A stretch of 64,000 bases of DNA from Ceratorhiza oryzae-sativae (taxonomy: Eukaryota; Basidiomycota; Agaricomycetes; Cantharellales; Ceratobasidiaceae): NCBI GenBank assembly GCA_030998015.1, contig JARWMV010000239.1, positions 1,240,001 through 1,304,000 of the forward strand. The letters are read 5' to 3'. This document shows positions 46,320 to 58,226 of this stretch, in pieces (the first letter of the stretch is position 1; every line of letters starts with the position of its first letter). The translations under genes were made by a program, and so were the position numbers. The notes under the pieces are model-generated. The model was not told the origin of the DNA. It searched no databases and saw only the letters and a program-made list of their open reading frames with translations.

Positions 46320-47997
46320 CTACTGAGACCAGTTGATAATGCCAGCAAAGTTGACTGGCCCAGCCTTGCCACCAGTAACATTGAGTTTATTCCAATCCCA
46401 AGGGCCTAAGACCATGTCAGCGACAGGTTTTCCGCTCGACCATTCGAATACACACCTGTACATGAGGTATTTCCACAGTTCACAGCCACGCGCATAGCGG
46501 CGTCATCGACATGGATGTTGTTCATCGTGCCAACAAACTTGACATTCTAGAAATCCCACCTTCAACACAGCACGTAGGCTGTCTTATTGATTCAACTTAC
46601 TGAGAGTGCAACACCGTTGCCTGGGGTACCCAAGGTTGCTGAGTAACTCTGGTCAATAATCACACCGAATCGGCTGCATCCAGTCGCCGTATTCCCGGAA
46701 AAGGTGATGTTGGCGACCGTCGAGTTGGTCGCCGAGGCCTTGGTTTTGATTCGCAGCGCCTGGTCACTGATTCAAGATCAGAAGTGCGCATATATATGCG
46801 GAAGACACGGCCTACTTGTCAACGATCGTGTTTCCGGTTATCTCAATGTTGGCAGCTACGACATTGCTGTCAATTGATCCCTTTGGATGCGAAAGTCGTC
46901 AAGAGGTTGGGCAAATGTGGGTAGAGACGAAGTAGAAACTAACAACGGAGATACCATGGCCACCAATGCAAGTGTTCTTGTGGAACGTGATGTTATTGCC
47001 CTTGTTAATCGCGATGCAGTCGTCCTGGTTCCTGATGAGGCTATTTTCGATCACCAAATTGGTCGTGGACTGGTATTCAATTAGCCACCTGGCAGCCACT
47101 GGATAAATGGAATCTCACGCAGTCAAACCCATCGGTATTGTGGCCAGCCGCAAGGCCATTGCTGTTGGCGTTTGGTAGGTCTCCAAGTGCTGCGAGTTTG
47201 GATTGGAGATTGATTCCCTTGCGATCCCATAATCGAGAACTTACAGTTGTCAATCGTGATATGAGAAATTGTTAGGGGCGCTGGATTCGAGATACTGAAC
47301 GTATGTGCTGGCGAGTTGATGACACCGACTTTCTGTCAATTCGGTTTTGGTTAATTTTTACATTGAACGTGTAGGGGGTAACACACCGTGAAGAGACCCG
47401 ACATTTTGATCCTAGGTCTTCGTTAGACAAATAACATGTGTGAAGAATAGTTAAATTACTTCATCATAGGGTGGGGCTTCGTGACACCGCCGTTGCCGCC
47501 TAGCCCATCCCAATAAGATGGCCCGTTCCCATCGAAAAAGTAACCGTTTCCGTTGACTAAATTGGATGAAATTAGCGGCACAGTTTCGCATACTACAAGA
47601 ATGTTACAAACATAACACAGATTTCCCGCTAGACCAAGCATTTGGGGTTAGTTCTGCTCTCTGTTTCACTAGAAACGTCTTCCTACCTTACTTGGAACAA
47701 AGGCCCTAGAAAAATTAATATGATTTAAACGCTACAGTATCAATCAGGCGTGGAACCTACCTCCCCAGTTGAAAACGCCAAAGGAGACGTTTCCTAGCAT
47801 ATTAACAGTAGCATTATCTAACAATGAAAGATTCAAGGTCGTATTGGGCGGGACAGTGAACGCGTTGATGTTAACAGTTTGGCATTTGACCGCTGCGCGA
47901 CATCAGCCATTGAGGAGATCGTTCCAACGCAGGCCTGTGCACTCGCCAGGGCGGGCCAGAGAAGTACGAGAGCAGACACAGAGAAAATAATAGACAT
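46320..47997 (-). CDS. Secreted endopolygalacturonase (glycoside hydrolase family 28)
   Basis: Hydrolyses alpha-1,4-galacturonan of plant pectin outside the cell. The signal peptide is [20 protein letters not shown], then [13 protein letters not shown]. The GH28 blocks are [48 protein letters not shown] (first catalytic Asp), [11 protein letters not shown] (catalytic Asp pair), GGHGISVGS (catalytic His) and [15 protein letters not shown] (RIK substrate site). It ends [10 protein letters not shown] with TAG at 46320-46322. Many introns split it, as in the pectin lyase. Near 47896 one base is missing (SMADVA | [17 protein letters not shown]). All catalytic residues that can be seen are intact. 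It functionally complements the pectin lyase at 9.6 kb. Confidence 0.92.
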
Positions 47998-48040
47998 GAT
48001 ATCTGAGTATGTTGGTGGTCTTGCCAAGCCCAAGCCGCGT

Positions 48041-48048
48041 TATATATA
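48041..48048 (-). promoter_or_regulatory. TATA box of the endopolygalacturonase gene
   Basis: TATATATA lies about 45 nt upstream of the polygalacturonase ATG, a plausible TATA element for a strongly inducible secreted enzyme. Distance and sequence fit, but no transcription start is known. Confidence 0.5.
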
Positions 48049-48052
48049 GTAC

Positions 48053-50214
48053 TGCAAGGTCACCCACTATTATTGCACAGACATCCTGGCGGGCCGTCTG
48101 CGTCGCTAATGGGACAGTACCGATAAATCCCTGCCAGGTGGTTGTACTCGTGTTGGCTGGTTCTTGACTACACGGCCCGGGCGAGCTGATCTGCCGGTAC
48201 AGCTGATCCCCAGCCTGCTTTATCAGCATATATATGCGGTTTCAATGTTCGAGACAGATGCGGAGGAAGATCAAACTTCCCAGTGCAGTTGCATCTTAGA
48301 TAAGAGCGCGGGCCGCTTGCGGGTGCCGGGAAATTATACATTATACATTAGGAGATTCAATGATATAGTCAGCAAATGCCTTTTGTGCTCGTGACACATA
48401 AGGAGTGGCGACCCTGTTGATGGTCCTGCTACTCATTAGAGCGGGTGACATCCTGCGGCCGTAGAAGGGTTCCCAGTCTGATTATGCTGGCATTCCTAAT
48501 GAAAACGCAGTTTGTATCAACCATCGATCCCAATGGAGTCTAATAAAAAACGATTCGAAACACGGCGACTTTAAGGAAAGGGACTATGGTATCAGCCCTG
48601 TGTCTAACCACAAGGTCACAAATGTTGACGACCATTGTGTTGTTAGATCCCACAAGTTGTGGAATACATTTTATGTTCATATTGCTGTGGGAAACTGACG
48701 CAGCGAGCGAACCAAGGTGGTTCGGGAGGACCAACTCGATGGAGGCGCGATTGCACAAAGTTGAATGGGAACCCAAAAGGGCCCAATGATTTGGAGTAAA
48801 AAAGTTGCTGGACAAATCCGCGTAACAGATTTGTAGCGCCTGGAAAGTGTTACCAATCCTAGACACAAGCATTTCCACTCATTCAGCCTAAAGCCCCTAT
48901 CCTCCACCAGGTACCGAGATCGAGCTGACCGAATAGTCCAACGTGAACGAACGATGGCGATGCAAGAATATTGCTCCATAAACGCACTAGCTCCTAGATG
49001 ATTCATTAGCCGACTCGTGATTATGATCACGATTATTCTATTGTTTTCGAGACAGAGCATCCCCTGGGGCTTGCCCGGTCGTGGGTCGAGCACATAACCG
49101 ATAAGCGGACTCCCCTTGGACATGGTGGAATCTGATGGAACAGGCCAGAGACTACCAAATACGCAGTTCAACTCACACATCACATCTTCACACCAATAAC
49201 ACAATTGACACCCATCCCGCATGCCGAGTACTCAACTTTGACCCGTGCTGGCGTGCTTGGATTCTCACTCGCCCCGAAGGTTGCCTACGGTATCCTAGTG
49301 ATAAGCTTCTCATCCGCTTTCTCTCCGACCCTTGAGTTGCCGTTGGCACATGTTGACGGATTTCAGGAATCCAGGCTTATTGTTTTCACCTCTTCGTAGC
49401 GAACCGTACCGAATGTGATTTGGGCCTCTCGGCAAAATCGCGCTATAAATGAAACCGAACGCCCGGGAACTGAGATCGTATAACATGCAACTGGAGGCAC
49501 ATCAAACCTCCACTTATCGGTAGGTGATTCGACCACCGGTGTGTGTGTGGGGAGAGGGGGGGGGGGGCTGGACAACTCGGCGAAAGTGGTTCGCATGGAG
49601 ACTTGTTATCCGAGTTGGGATAGAACGCAAGGGATTTTCCGTGAACAGATTTCTCTGTAGTACTCTACGCACCGATGATGACGCGGTGTTGCTGGCGTGG
49701 TGGATGCCTCGATGGACCAACAGACGCCTGCCAGGTTGACCTAGGTACTATTACGCAACCGGCTGACTGTGCGCTGACTGTCCGCCAAACGCCGAGTCTA
49801 ACAAGCATGGTTGCGTCTTGTGTCATCGAAACAGCCACTGCCTAAATTGAATGCGTCGTGCCTTGCTGTAAAATAGACTATCTGACGTTCTTAGGCACCA
49901 AGTTCGGGCGATCATGTCTAGTTTTTAATAGTCCATTGTCGATCAAAGCTAACACAGTAAAGAGTATCCATACAGGTTGATACGATTACTGGACGAGATA
50001 AAAAAAGGCAAAGACAAACACGAGAAAGACAACAGGCTCGCGGGGAATTTTCGGCAAGCTTCCATTGCAGACCCGTTTCTGCACCCACGTGCATGAGGCG
50101 AGTCCGCAGCCGCAAAGCTCACAAGATAGAGAATCACTCAAACCAGACGCGCGTCGTCGCCGCTGTAAACAGCAGCTCGGACACCAACAATCGGGGAGGG
50201 GAGAAAAGAGACAA
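48053..50214. other. Gene-poor 2.2-kb region
   Basis: Upstream of the polygalacturonase and downstream of the bZIP gene. It contains overlapping open frames on the minus strand (48540-49222) with no recognisable motif, and a G12 run with a preceding (GT)n at 49541-49567. No supported gene. Confidence 0.4.
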
Positions 50215-51524
50215 TTACACATCGGCCTTGTCGCCTTCCGGCGCATCGGACCCAGCGGGGGCGGGCGCCGGCGAGCTGCCGGAACGGCGGCGGGTGTGCC
50301 AGACCGACGGTCTGCGTCCGACTGGGCAGTCTGGCCGTCAGCTGGTGGATAACCGAGTGATAGACTTTCCACCCCGGAATTCAACGGTGCCGATGCCGAG
50401 TCCTGCGTTGAGGTCTGCGTCTGAGATGGAAGAGAAGGATCCAAGGCTGGTGGCTGTGACTGAGCGGCTGGTTGTCCCGGGGCTGCTTCGGCTGCTGGTG
50501 CTGCCGGCGGAACTGGCTGAGCGGTGGTTGGCAGCTGGAGGCCAGGAATGGGCACCGCTTGGATCATAAGTTGCGAGTGCGGGTGTCCGTGCTGGGGAAC
50601 ATATGCTGCGAATGAGTGCCGGGCTTAGTTACGAGGGGATGAGCGAACAAGCCGAGACGTACCAGAGAGTGCGGTTCTGAGCGCTTGGTTCTCTGCCCGG
50701 AGCTGCTCGACTAGTATACGCGAGTCTTCCAAGCGCCTGTTGGCCTCGTCTGCGTTGGCAAGCGCGACGTCCAACATGGCGGAGCGACTTTCGAGCTGCT
50801 TCACGTGCCTGGGGAAGACCAATAAGGCTAAACAAATCAACAAGCGGGGAGAGATACGCACTGATCCCGTCGTTCCCTGAACGCGCGCTGGGCCTTGCGG
50901 TTCTGCTCTGCTCGCTTGCTGTTGTTGAGCGGGCGGCCGGTGTGTGATGTCGGGGGCATGGGCTGGGCGGGGGCGGGGACCTGGTTGACGTCGGGGCGGC
51001 CGTACATGGGGGGGTGGTGGAAGTCGGAGGGGCCGGGGTTCTGGGGAGCATAGTCCTGCTGAAAGTCGTACTGGACGGATTGGGCTGCGAGCAGCGTCAG
51101 ACTGGGCAGCCAAAAGCGGAGATCAGCGCTTACGTGGACGAGAGTTAGGGTCGTGCATAGGGGGATGGGGTGGCTGGAGCGGCGGCTGCTGGACCTGGGG
51201 GACGTTCATCATCGCGGCGGAGTGGTGGTACGGCGAGTTGGCTGCGGGGAGGGGAGGGGCGTGAGCGGGGCAGACGGGGCAATGTGGGCCATGCGGGCAC
51301 TGACATCGGCGATCTTGGCCTTGCATATGTTGTCGGTACCGACTGGACTGGTCGTATGGCGGAGACGACGAGTAGATCGACGACTCGCGAGACGGTCGGT
51401 AGGAGCGGTCGGAGAAGGGCTGGGGGGTGTGGTGGTAAGCGTCGTGGTTGTGCACGTGTGTGAGGGAAGCATGGTGGGACGACGAAGGCGGGTGATGGGG
51501 ATAATTATTCATGATGAGGCTCAT
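50215..51524 (-). CDS. bZIP transcription factor (fungal AP-1/PAP1-like)
   Basis: A nuclear sequence-specific factor. The N-terminal half is His/Pro/Ser-rich (MNNYPHHPPSSSHHASLTHV) with a Cys/His patch (CQCPHGPHCPVCPAH). After an intron comes the basic region LNNSKRAEQNRKAQRAFRER, which carries the NRKAQRAFR variant typical of fungal Yap/Pap1 proteins. A coiled coil follows: VKQLESRSAMLDVALANADE and RRLEDSRILVEQLRAENQAL. The C-terminal part is Pro/Ala/Gln-rich and most likely ends GSSPAPAPAGSDAPEGDKAD (TAA 50215-50217), although another frame also stays open there. The start is at 51524 (MSLIMNNYPHH) or 51512. The C-terminal cysteine-rich domain of stress-type Yap1 was not seen. Confidence 0.82.
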
Positions 51525-51780
51525 TGGCGAGCAGATCGGCGGCGCACTGGGGGGCAATGTGTGTCTACGTACCGGACGCTCGCTAGGATTATGAGGCAGC
51601 GGGGTTGGCTAAGCGTGACCAAGCGACAGAGGTTAAGAGGGGAGGGAGAGATGACCGCCAGCCGCTTGCCTCCTGATTGCCCGCATCACAACACTCGCAA
51701 ACGCCAGATTTCCCCCCGAGCTCCGACCGGCTCTCTCCTTCCGGGCTCCATCCGTCGCTTGCGCCTGCCCTGTTTCTCGC

Positions 51781-51788
51781 TGACGTCA
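51781..51788. promoter_or_regulatory. CRE palindrome TGACGTCA upstream of the bZIP gene
   Basis: A perfect ATF/CREB-type palindrome about 260 nt upstream of the bZIP start codon. Fungal bZIP proteins bind related sites, so autoregulation is possible. A random match of 8 bp is also possible. Confidence 0.45.
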
Positions 51789-51795
51789 TCCGCTC

Positions 51796-51821
51796 CGCCG
51801 GATGCAACCGCCGGATGCAAC
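51796..51821. repeat. Tandem 13-bp repeat, two copies
   Basis: The unit CGCCGGATGCAAC occurs twice without a gap (51796-51808 and 51809-51821), 8 bp downstream of the CRE palindrome. A second near-duplication (GCTGTATGCG) lies just after, around 51857-51880. The arrangement suggests a clustered regulatory region. Confidence 0.6.
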
Positions 51822-54800
51822 TGCGTGCGTCGCCCCCCCCCCTCCCCTCGGCCGGGCTGTATGCGCAGGCTGTATGCGTGGGCGTGCTGCCGCGCGCGTC
51901 GATGGCTGGTGGGCGGGTGTCTCGGCGCGGCCCCGGATCGCGCCGGTGGTGGACGCTTGGGGCCAGCGTGACTGTCCCTGTGCTGACACGCGCGGGCTGT
52001 TTGCGCCTCGCTTATGCACCGCTTAGCTCGCGCTGAGTCATGGCATCGGGCCGCGCACGGACCACTCCGCCGCTGTCTCCGTCCTCTTCCGACGCGCTCT
52101 CTGTTTGTCGCGTCGTGGGCCACGCTGGCCCTGGGACTGTGCTCTCGCTAGGCCCCATATGTCGACTCGCTCTCATGGCTCCTGATCGCATCAGCCTCGC
52201 TCGCCGCACATCTCGCCTTGCCCAGAGCTGCTCCCAATTTCTCGCGCGATGCACACCGACACGCAACATCATTCTCAGTTTGGGCCAGGGATCCTCCGCC
52301 CCGTCGGTTTAGGGGCCGCGTCTTGGAAGCCTCACGTAAACTGGTTTCCGACGCTTTCCTCATCCAGCCCACCAGGAAGCTCGCGTTGAGAGCCACTCGA
52401 CACCGTTCTGCCCCGCATGCGCGGTCCACCCCCTCGTGGTTCGCTCGCCCCATCGCGGCTGATGTCAGAGTTCGGTGGCCATCTGGATTCGCTTTCCTCT
52501 GTTCTACCCGCGGTCTCCCACTTGGGTCCCTTGCTCGAAACGCACGCCTGGGTCCTGCCAACTGGATATTGCCGCTTCCATGGCCACAACTCGCATTCGC
52601 CCCACCCCCTGGTCGCTCCTGCACCAATCGGGGCCTCGCCAAAAGATGTACGTCGACGCTTATCCAAGCGTCTCAGCTTTCCACCAACTCAAAGCCGTAC
52701 CGCTCCCCGGGGCCTCCCTCGCCCTCTCCTGAGCTTGTACACTTTGGTAGCTCGCCGATTCAACGCGAAGTATCCCCGTAAAGTACCATCTAAGAACGCG
52801 TGCGGTTAGCATGCATCTTCTGGGGCTGCCATCACTAGCACATTAGTCTTTTCGATGATAATCCCCTCTATCTCGCCCAACCGGATCGGGCACACCGGCC
52901 ACCATCTACACTCTTGACCATGTGTACACAGAATGCATAGTCAACTTTGCACCTGGCCTCCGATCACCAGTGAGCGTACCTAGCTATTACACCTCGTTTC
53001 CGAACCTTCTTCTCGTCCCTTCATCACCTCCATCGATCCATACTGAAATTAACTCGAGCCGGTCGAACAGCGCGAGAAATTATCGCCCGGAAAAGCCTAG
53101 GCAATCATCCTGCTGGGGATCACTGGTTTCGGTGCCCCTTTCCTTCTTCGCTGCTTGCTTCCGCCTCATGTTATCTCCGAGCACTCGCTACGCAACCGGA
53201 ACGTCAGAGGTAAAAATCCTAAACCATCGACCTTCAGCCTACGAGCGAAGGAACCTCTCGCACAAATCGCTGCACAGGGTGTGCTGCAGCGATGGCTTCT
53301 TGCCGAATTATCAGTCGTCGCGCTGAGAACTCGTTCATAGCACCGGGTCTGATGGACTCTCCCGTTTTCCCCTGGCCTAGGCTGCGACACACGCCTCGCT
53401 CCATGAATTCGGGGTGCTTGCCACATTCGCTCTCGTCCTCGTGTCTCCACTCGACTTCTCTCCTCTGAAAAGTTAGACCTTCCGGACCCGGTCATTTCGA
53501 TCGTTCGTGATCCCGTGCGAAACAATTAGCCAAACGACCTTGGATTGACCCATGAGATGGATTGTTCTGATGACCAACGGCGTAGCATTTTTCCATCTGA
53601 CAGCCGCCCAGAACAACCGAATTAGCATATCGGACGTCCGCGACCACATCTCATCTTTTTTTTTTCCAATCGCACGTGTCCATATCGTCCAAACTTCTTG
53701 CCGTTTTGTGCTCCGGGTCAGCCCTATGACGGTCCCGATTGTCGTAGCTTGGTTTCCCTGCCTGGTACATAGACACGGCTATTTTATAACCGTCCTATGA
53801 CCATATGTACCTGCCAGTTTAACCTAACGCATGAATTGAACCGAGTTGAATTGTAGTATGAATCCACTGTGAGTCTTTGGAATTCACACACCACCTAGAT
53901 CGGTATTCGATCAAGTCACTGGCCTTGATTGGGCCTGGGTTCTTCGAGCACGACTCTAGCAGTTCCTTCCGGTCAGTTGCCTCGGTGCCAATTGCAGTTT
54001 AGCCATATTCTCTTGCATCTATAACCAGATAGCATGTACCTGAAGCTCTGGTTCGAAAGCCCTAATGTCTGCCCAATAGGAGCAAGGTAGATAGAGTTTT
54101 GGATCTTCGCTTTCAAATAAATACCTCGTCCGCCTCACAGAGCTACGGCTTTAATCGTATAAATCACCGACAGGACATTGAAGTTATCCACGCGTGCCAA
54201 ATTATACCAAGCCTATCCACCCCTTGAAACTGCTGCATAGTCGTAAAGCCCGCTAGCAATCGCAAGACCCCGCTATCCCCTGGCTCCGGGCTAACCAGAC
54301 CGCAGCTGGGCCGGTGCACAGTCACCAGCCACCAGCTCAACACGACAGCACTTCCTGACATCGTATCACCGGAATATCTATTCAAAAGGACGTGATGCAA
54401 CACACATCACGCAACTGTCAAGCCCCTATTCAATCAACGGCTTCTTCGTATCGGCATTCTTTCTAGCCCGTCACTCGAAACAGGCGCCCGCGGGCCGATT
54501 CTTCAAGTCACATCTGGCGCTTGTTCTATCCCATTGAATTATGGCAAAGCCCTCGCTCGTACTCGACGCAAACGGGGGCGTTCAAAGCGTGAGGCTTTTA
54601 CGGTATTCATGCTGCACACGCTTCCCCCCCACAACCGGTCACCTCCCCCAAGCCGCCGGCAATGCATGCCGAATAAACACCAAATGCTGGTTATTGGTTT
54701 CTCGTTCTACTGTGTTCCTGACAGCCCTTAGGGCAATACCCTATCCCTCTCGAGAAGCCTCGCCCTCGAATGATGATGGAAAGATAATGGTTGCATACCG

Positions 54801-57800
54801 CCGACCGGATCGGATCACACCTGCCCAAGGTTTGCCCCCTAGCTTGTTTCCTGTTCGCACAGCCTCCAGCAATCCTGGAAAGCTCGACGGTTGATGTGGT
54901 GCCGATATCGGAGGCATTTCGCCGCGAGTCTTGGAAACCGGCAAGAAGGTCGTATGTGTAGCTGTTTTTGTCTTTCTCGGTTGGACTGCGTTGATGTATG
55001 CTTATTTTAGAGAGTCAGAGTACGCCCCGTTGTGTTTCCGTGTTCAGCATTCCTTCGTTCTTTGAAGATCATATGCTTTGTATATAGTTCAGTGGCTGAT
55101 ACATTCATGTCTACATCGACAGCGATCCGCTCTTGGACAATAGGTAAGTTCAAAGAACCCATGATGGCAGGTGGTAGAATTAGAATGTAGTTCTGCATGA
55201 ACCATCTCAGTCGATGTTTCTACAACACTTGGTCACATTGTCATGTGGATAGTGCTATCGCCTCTGAATGTATACCGAGAGCGACTCTTCTGCAAAGATC
55301 ACGCATACATGACACCGGATCTCACCCGTCTCTGTCAAGGTGGATAATACATGAGCCCGCTTCCATTCAGCTGTAGCGATTTGGATGGCGATAACAATAC
55401 GCGGTTGTTTCAGTCCTGACCTACTCGTGATGACTACTTTGAGGCGCCACGACGATAGCCTATGTGATCGTCGTAACACGTCATCCTCAAGCCTGGCCGC
55501 GAAGTTTGGGTTGACTATTGGCATTGTGTTACTCAACTCCGCCATCATCAAATCAAAGCAAATGGAACTTTCACATGCTCAAGTTGAATTCTCATTGCAT
55601 TTTGGCTGATATCTGTAAGTTTCTGCGACTGTGTTCTAAAGAGACGACTCTGGACAAAGTCACGTGATATAGCACTTCTTGTTTCTTGGCGGTCGTTAGT
55701 CACTCCCACGCCGTAGGCCATGGATTGGTGTGGTTTGAACATTTGGGACGCCGCCAGTTCCCGTGGATGGTAGTGTTGCACCAGCGGCGTTAAATGCCAT
55801 CGGACTCACCTGACCGTCGGGCCGAAATGAAAACCGCAGTTGGGATTTAGACCCAAGGAATATGCAACCAACCGCACGGACGACTCGGAGATTCCACCAC
55901 CGGTAGCTTTGTCATGGTGCTTTAATGCTGACAATCTCGATCATTGTTGATGGAAAACGGAACACTGGGCTGGATTGCTTCCCCGATGCTCCTTTTCGGC
56001 AGACCCCCCGGAGGCGTCCTTTGATTTCTAGATCAGCCACTCTGGTACTTCTGTTAGGTACCCGGAGTTCCTGCAAATCTCTGCAAGAGGCAGGTGACGT
56101 TCACGTTGAATTGATGAGGCATTTGTGTATATGACAATCGGGAAAGCCTGTGGCCGAATTTTGGCGACATCACGGCACGCATACAGTCAATGCAGCCGTG
56201 AAGATCCTGTTTTTATTGAGGCCGAGCGTGATACAAGGTGTTGATCGATCGAGAGTGTAATGTTGAATCACCCCAGCTCGAGTGAAGCTGAAGCCCCAAC
56301 CCCGAGCGGCCACATGTAGCGCAGCGGTCGACCCTTCCGGCTGATTACCTGGGGATGCAATGTCCCCGGCAAGCCGCGCCATGTTGTCCTCCTTCGAGTA
56401 ATGGACGAGACAATATATGTGACCCTGAACCTGATAAAGGTATACAGCAACTGGCTGTTCCTTTAGCCGGAGTAAATAGCGGGGCGTTGAGCTCCTGCGG
56501 CTTCAAGTGCCTCGTGTGTTCGCCTACAAGGCGTACATACCTTTGTGGTCGGTCTAGACGCAAGAAATTCCCCGTTCTACGGTCGGGTTCGCTACAGGCC
56601 GATCTGTCGTCTGCGGATGATACTAGGTATGGTGGCGGCGTCGGTGTGGTAGCACGTTCCTGAAGCACTTGCGTTCAAGCTCAGGCGGCGGAAATGGTGT
56701 AATGGATAACCTCACGGCGGGACCGAACGCCCCCTATGTTTCAACATGTAGTGTCACGGGATTGTTATCAAGCTAGCGCGGGGTCGGCTTCCCCCACATC
56801 GTACTTGCCAAAATATGATCGATTGGCTTTGTCGGAGATCTATACAGCCAATCTTCTTTTCTCGATATGAACCGTCTATTCTGACAAGCTCAAGATAGAG
56901 TGTGGTCGATGTATAAGACGCACATCCTAGTGCTTAGCCAAGGCTTGGTAAACGTTACCCAGCAATTTGGTTTTGAAAGTAGACCGAAGTGGTCGGATGA
57001 ATGGTACGATTGAAACAGGATGTACTAATTGATATAAAGCCGTGCTTGACACTCCGTCGTCTTCAGGCACAATATCAAGTTGATATTGATATCACTATTA
57101 GATTAACCACGCTGATTGCCACTGTTAGAGTTGTGTCGCCTCGAGATGTAGAAGAGAAGCGGAATCCAGCAGAGATGTACTCCCTTTTATGATTCTAACG
57201 TTTACGCCTAATAGTATTGAATTTGACTCCTTTTGTTTTCATTTATTTCATCTTGGTATTAGGTGAGGTAGATGTCTGACGTGATAACGAGTCTACGAAG
57301 AAAGGTGGGTACCCGATTCACCGAACAGATTGTCCTCACAGCCGCCGGAATATCTGACTCATGCCAAGTGAACAATGGTCAAATCTCCAAATAATATTGA
57401 TTAGACAAGCTTGAAGTGCGACGTTCGCACATCAGAATGAGAAGCGTTGATCGAGTTGCGAGCAGGAGTGTCCAGTCACCCATGGAATTTGATTTTCAGA
57501 CGCACAAAGAAAGTCAATGTGATATCTTTTACGACTCGTGCTTCTCTTCAATTGGTGGATCGTGAGAGTAGAAGAACACGCCAAGTGGCGAGCGGCATTG
57601 ATTGAAGAAGAAGGAGCGGTTCGGAACGATTATCTAATACCAGCCTAGAGGCCTGTGGGGTTCTGGTGGGGTATTTCGAGCGCATCGTGGTCGAGCTCTG
57701 GTGTCTCGTTCAGATCGGATGACGGATTACATTAAAGAGAACGTCTCGAACTCTCAGCTAGCATAGAGGGTGGGGCCATCGTAAAGCGCATACGCCCGAC

Positions 57801-58226
57801 AGATCAACCACGTGATCAGTGACGATGACCAAGCGTTGTGCGTCCCAGACACGAGGCAGATGCGCGGCGACGCAAGGTAGCCTGCCTGAACGGGATGCAG
57901 ATTTGATCGCGTGTGTAAATCGCGTGGGATGTGACTCCGTACACACAAGTGCTGCTGGCGCGCAATATTTATTTCGAATATTTATCCCGCCGAACCTGAC
58001 ACGGTGGCCCGTGCGCTGTTTGTTCGGTGTCAGAAAGGAAGGCACGGCCCCCCGACACTGGGGTGTGATTTTGTTGTGGGCAGATTGTATGTAGTTCTAG
58101 TCGCTTTCTAATGAAATTGCTGTGACGGGAGCTAAGCGCCCGAGGGCGATCCGGGGTCCGGGCATACACAACAAGACCGTGGCCAATCCGTTCCTTCCAT
58201 TCCCCCCCTCCACCGCCGCCCGCGCC

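Larger units (their letters stand above)
51525..58226. other. 6.7-kb gene-poor region
   Basis: No family-level coding signal was found on either strand. The first 1.3 kb (to about 52850) is GC- and pyrimidine-rich with long overlapping open frames in most registers, as expected from biased composition; it may be a long 5' leader or promoter of the bZIP gene. From 53 to 57.9 kb the sequence is near 45-50% GC with short open frames only, a T12 run near 53650, and no recognised transposase, reverse transcriptase or tRNA. Degenerate repeats or non-coding RNA cannot be excluded. Confidence 0.45.

Noticed and set aside
48540..49222. Overlapping minus-strand open frames of 112 and 181 codons
   Set aside because: They overlap in different frames, with no known motif, biased composition or splice support; treated as chance.
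52217..52809. Several 100-190-codon open frames on both strands
   Set aside because: The GC- and pyrimidine-rich composition keeps many registers open, and the proteins are unusually Arg/Pro/Ser-rich without motifs.
56680..56740. Possible tRNA (GGTGTAATGGATAACC)
   Set aside because: It resembles a tRNA D arm, but no matching anticodon and T arms follow at the correct spacing.
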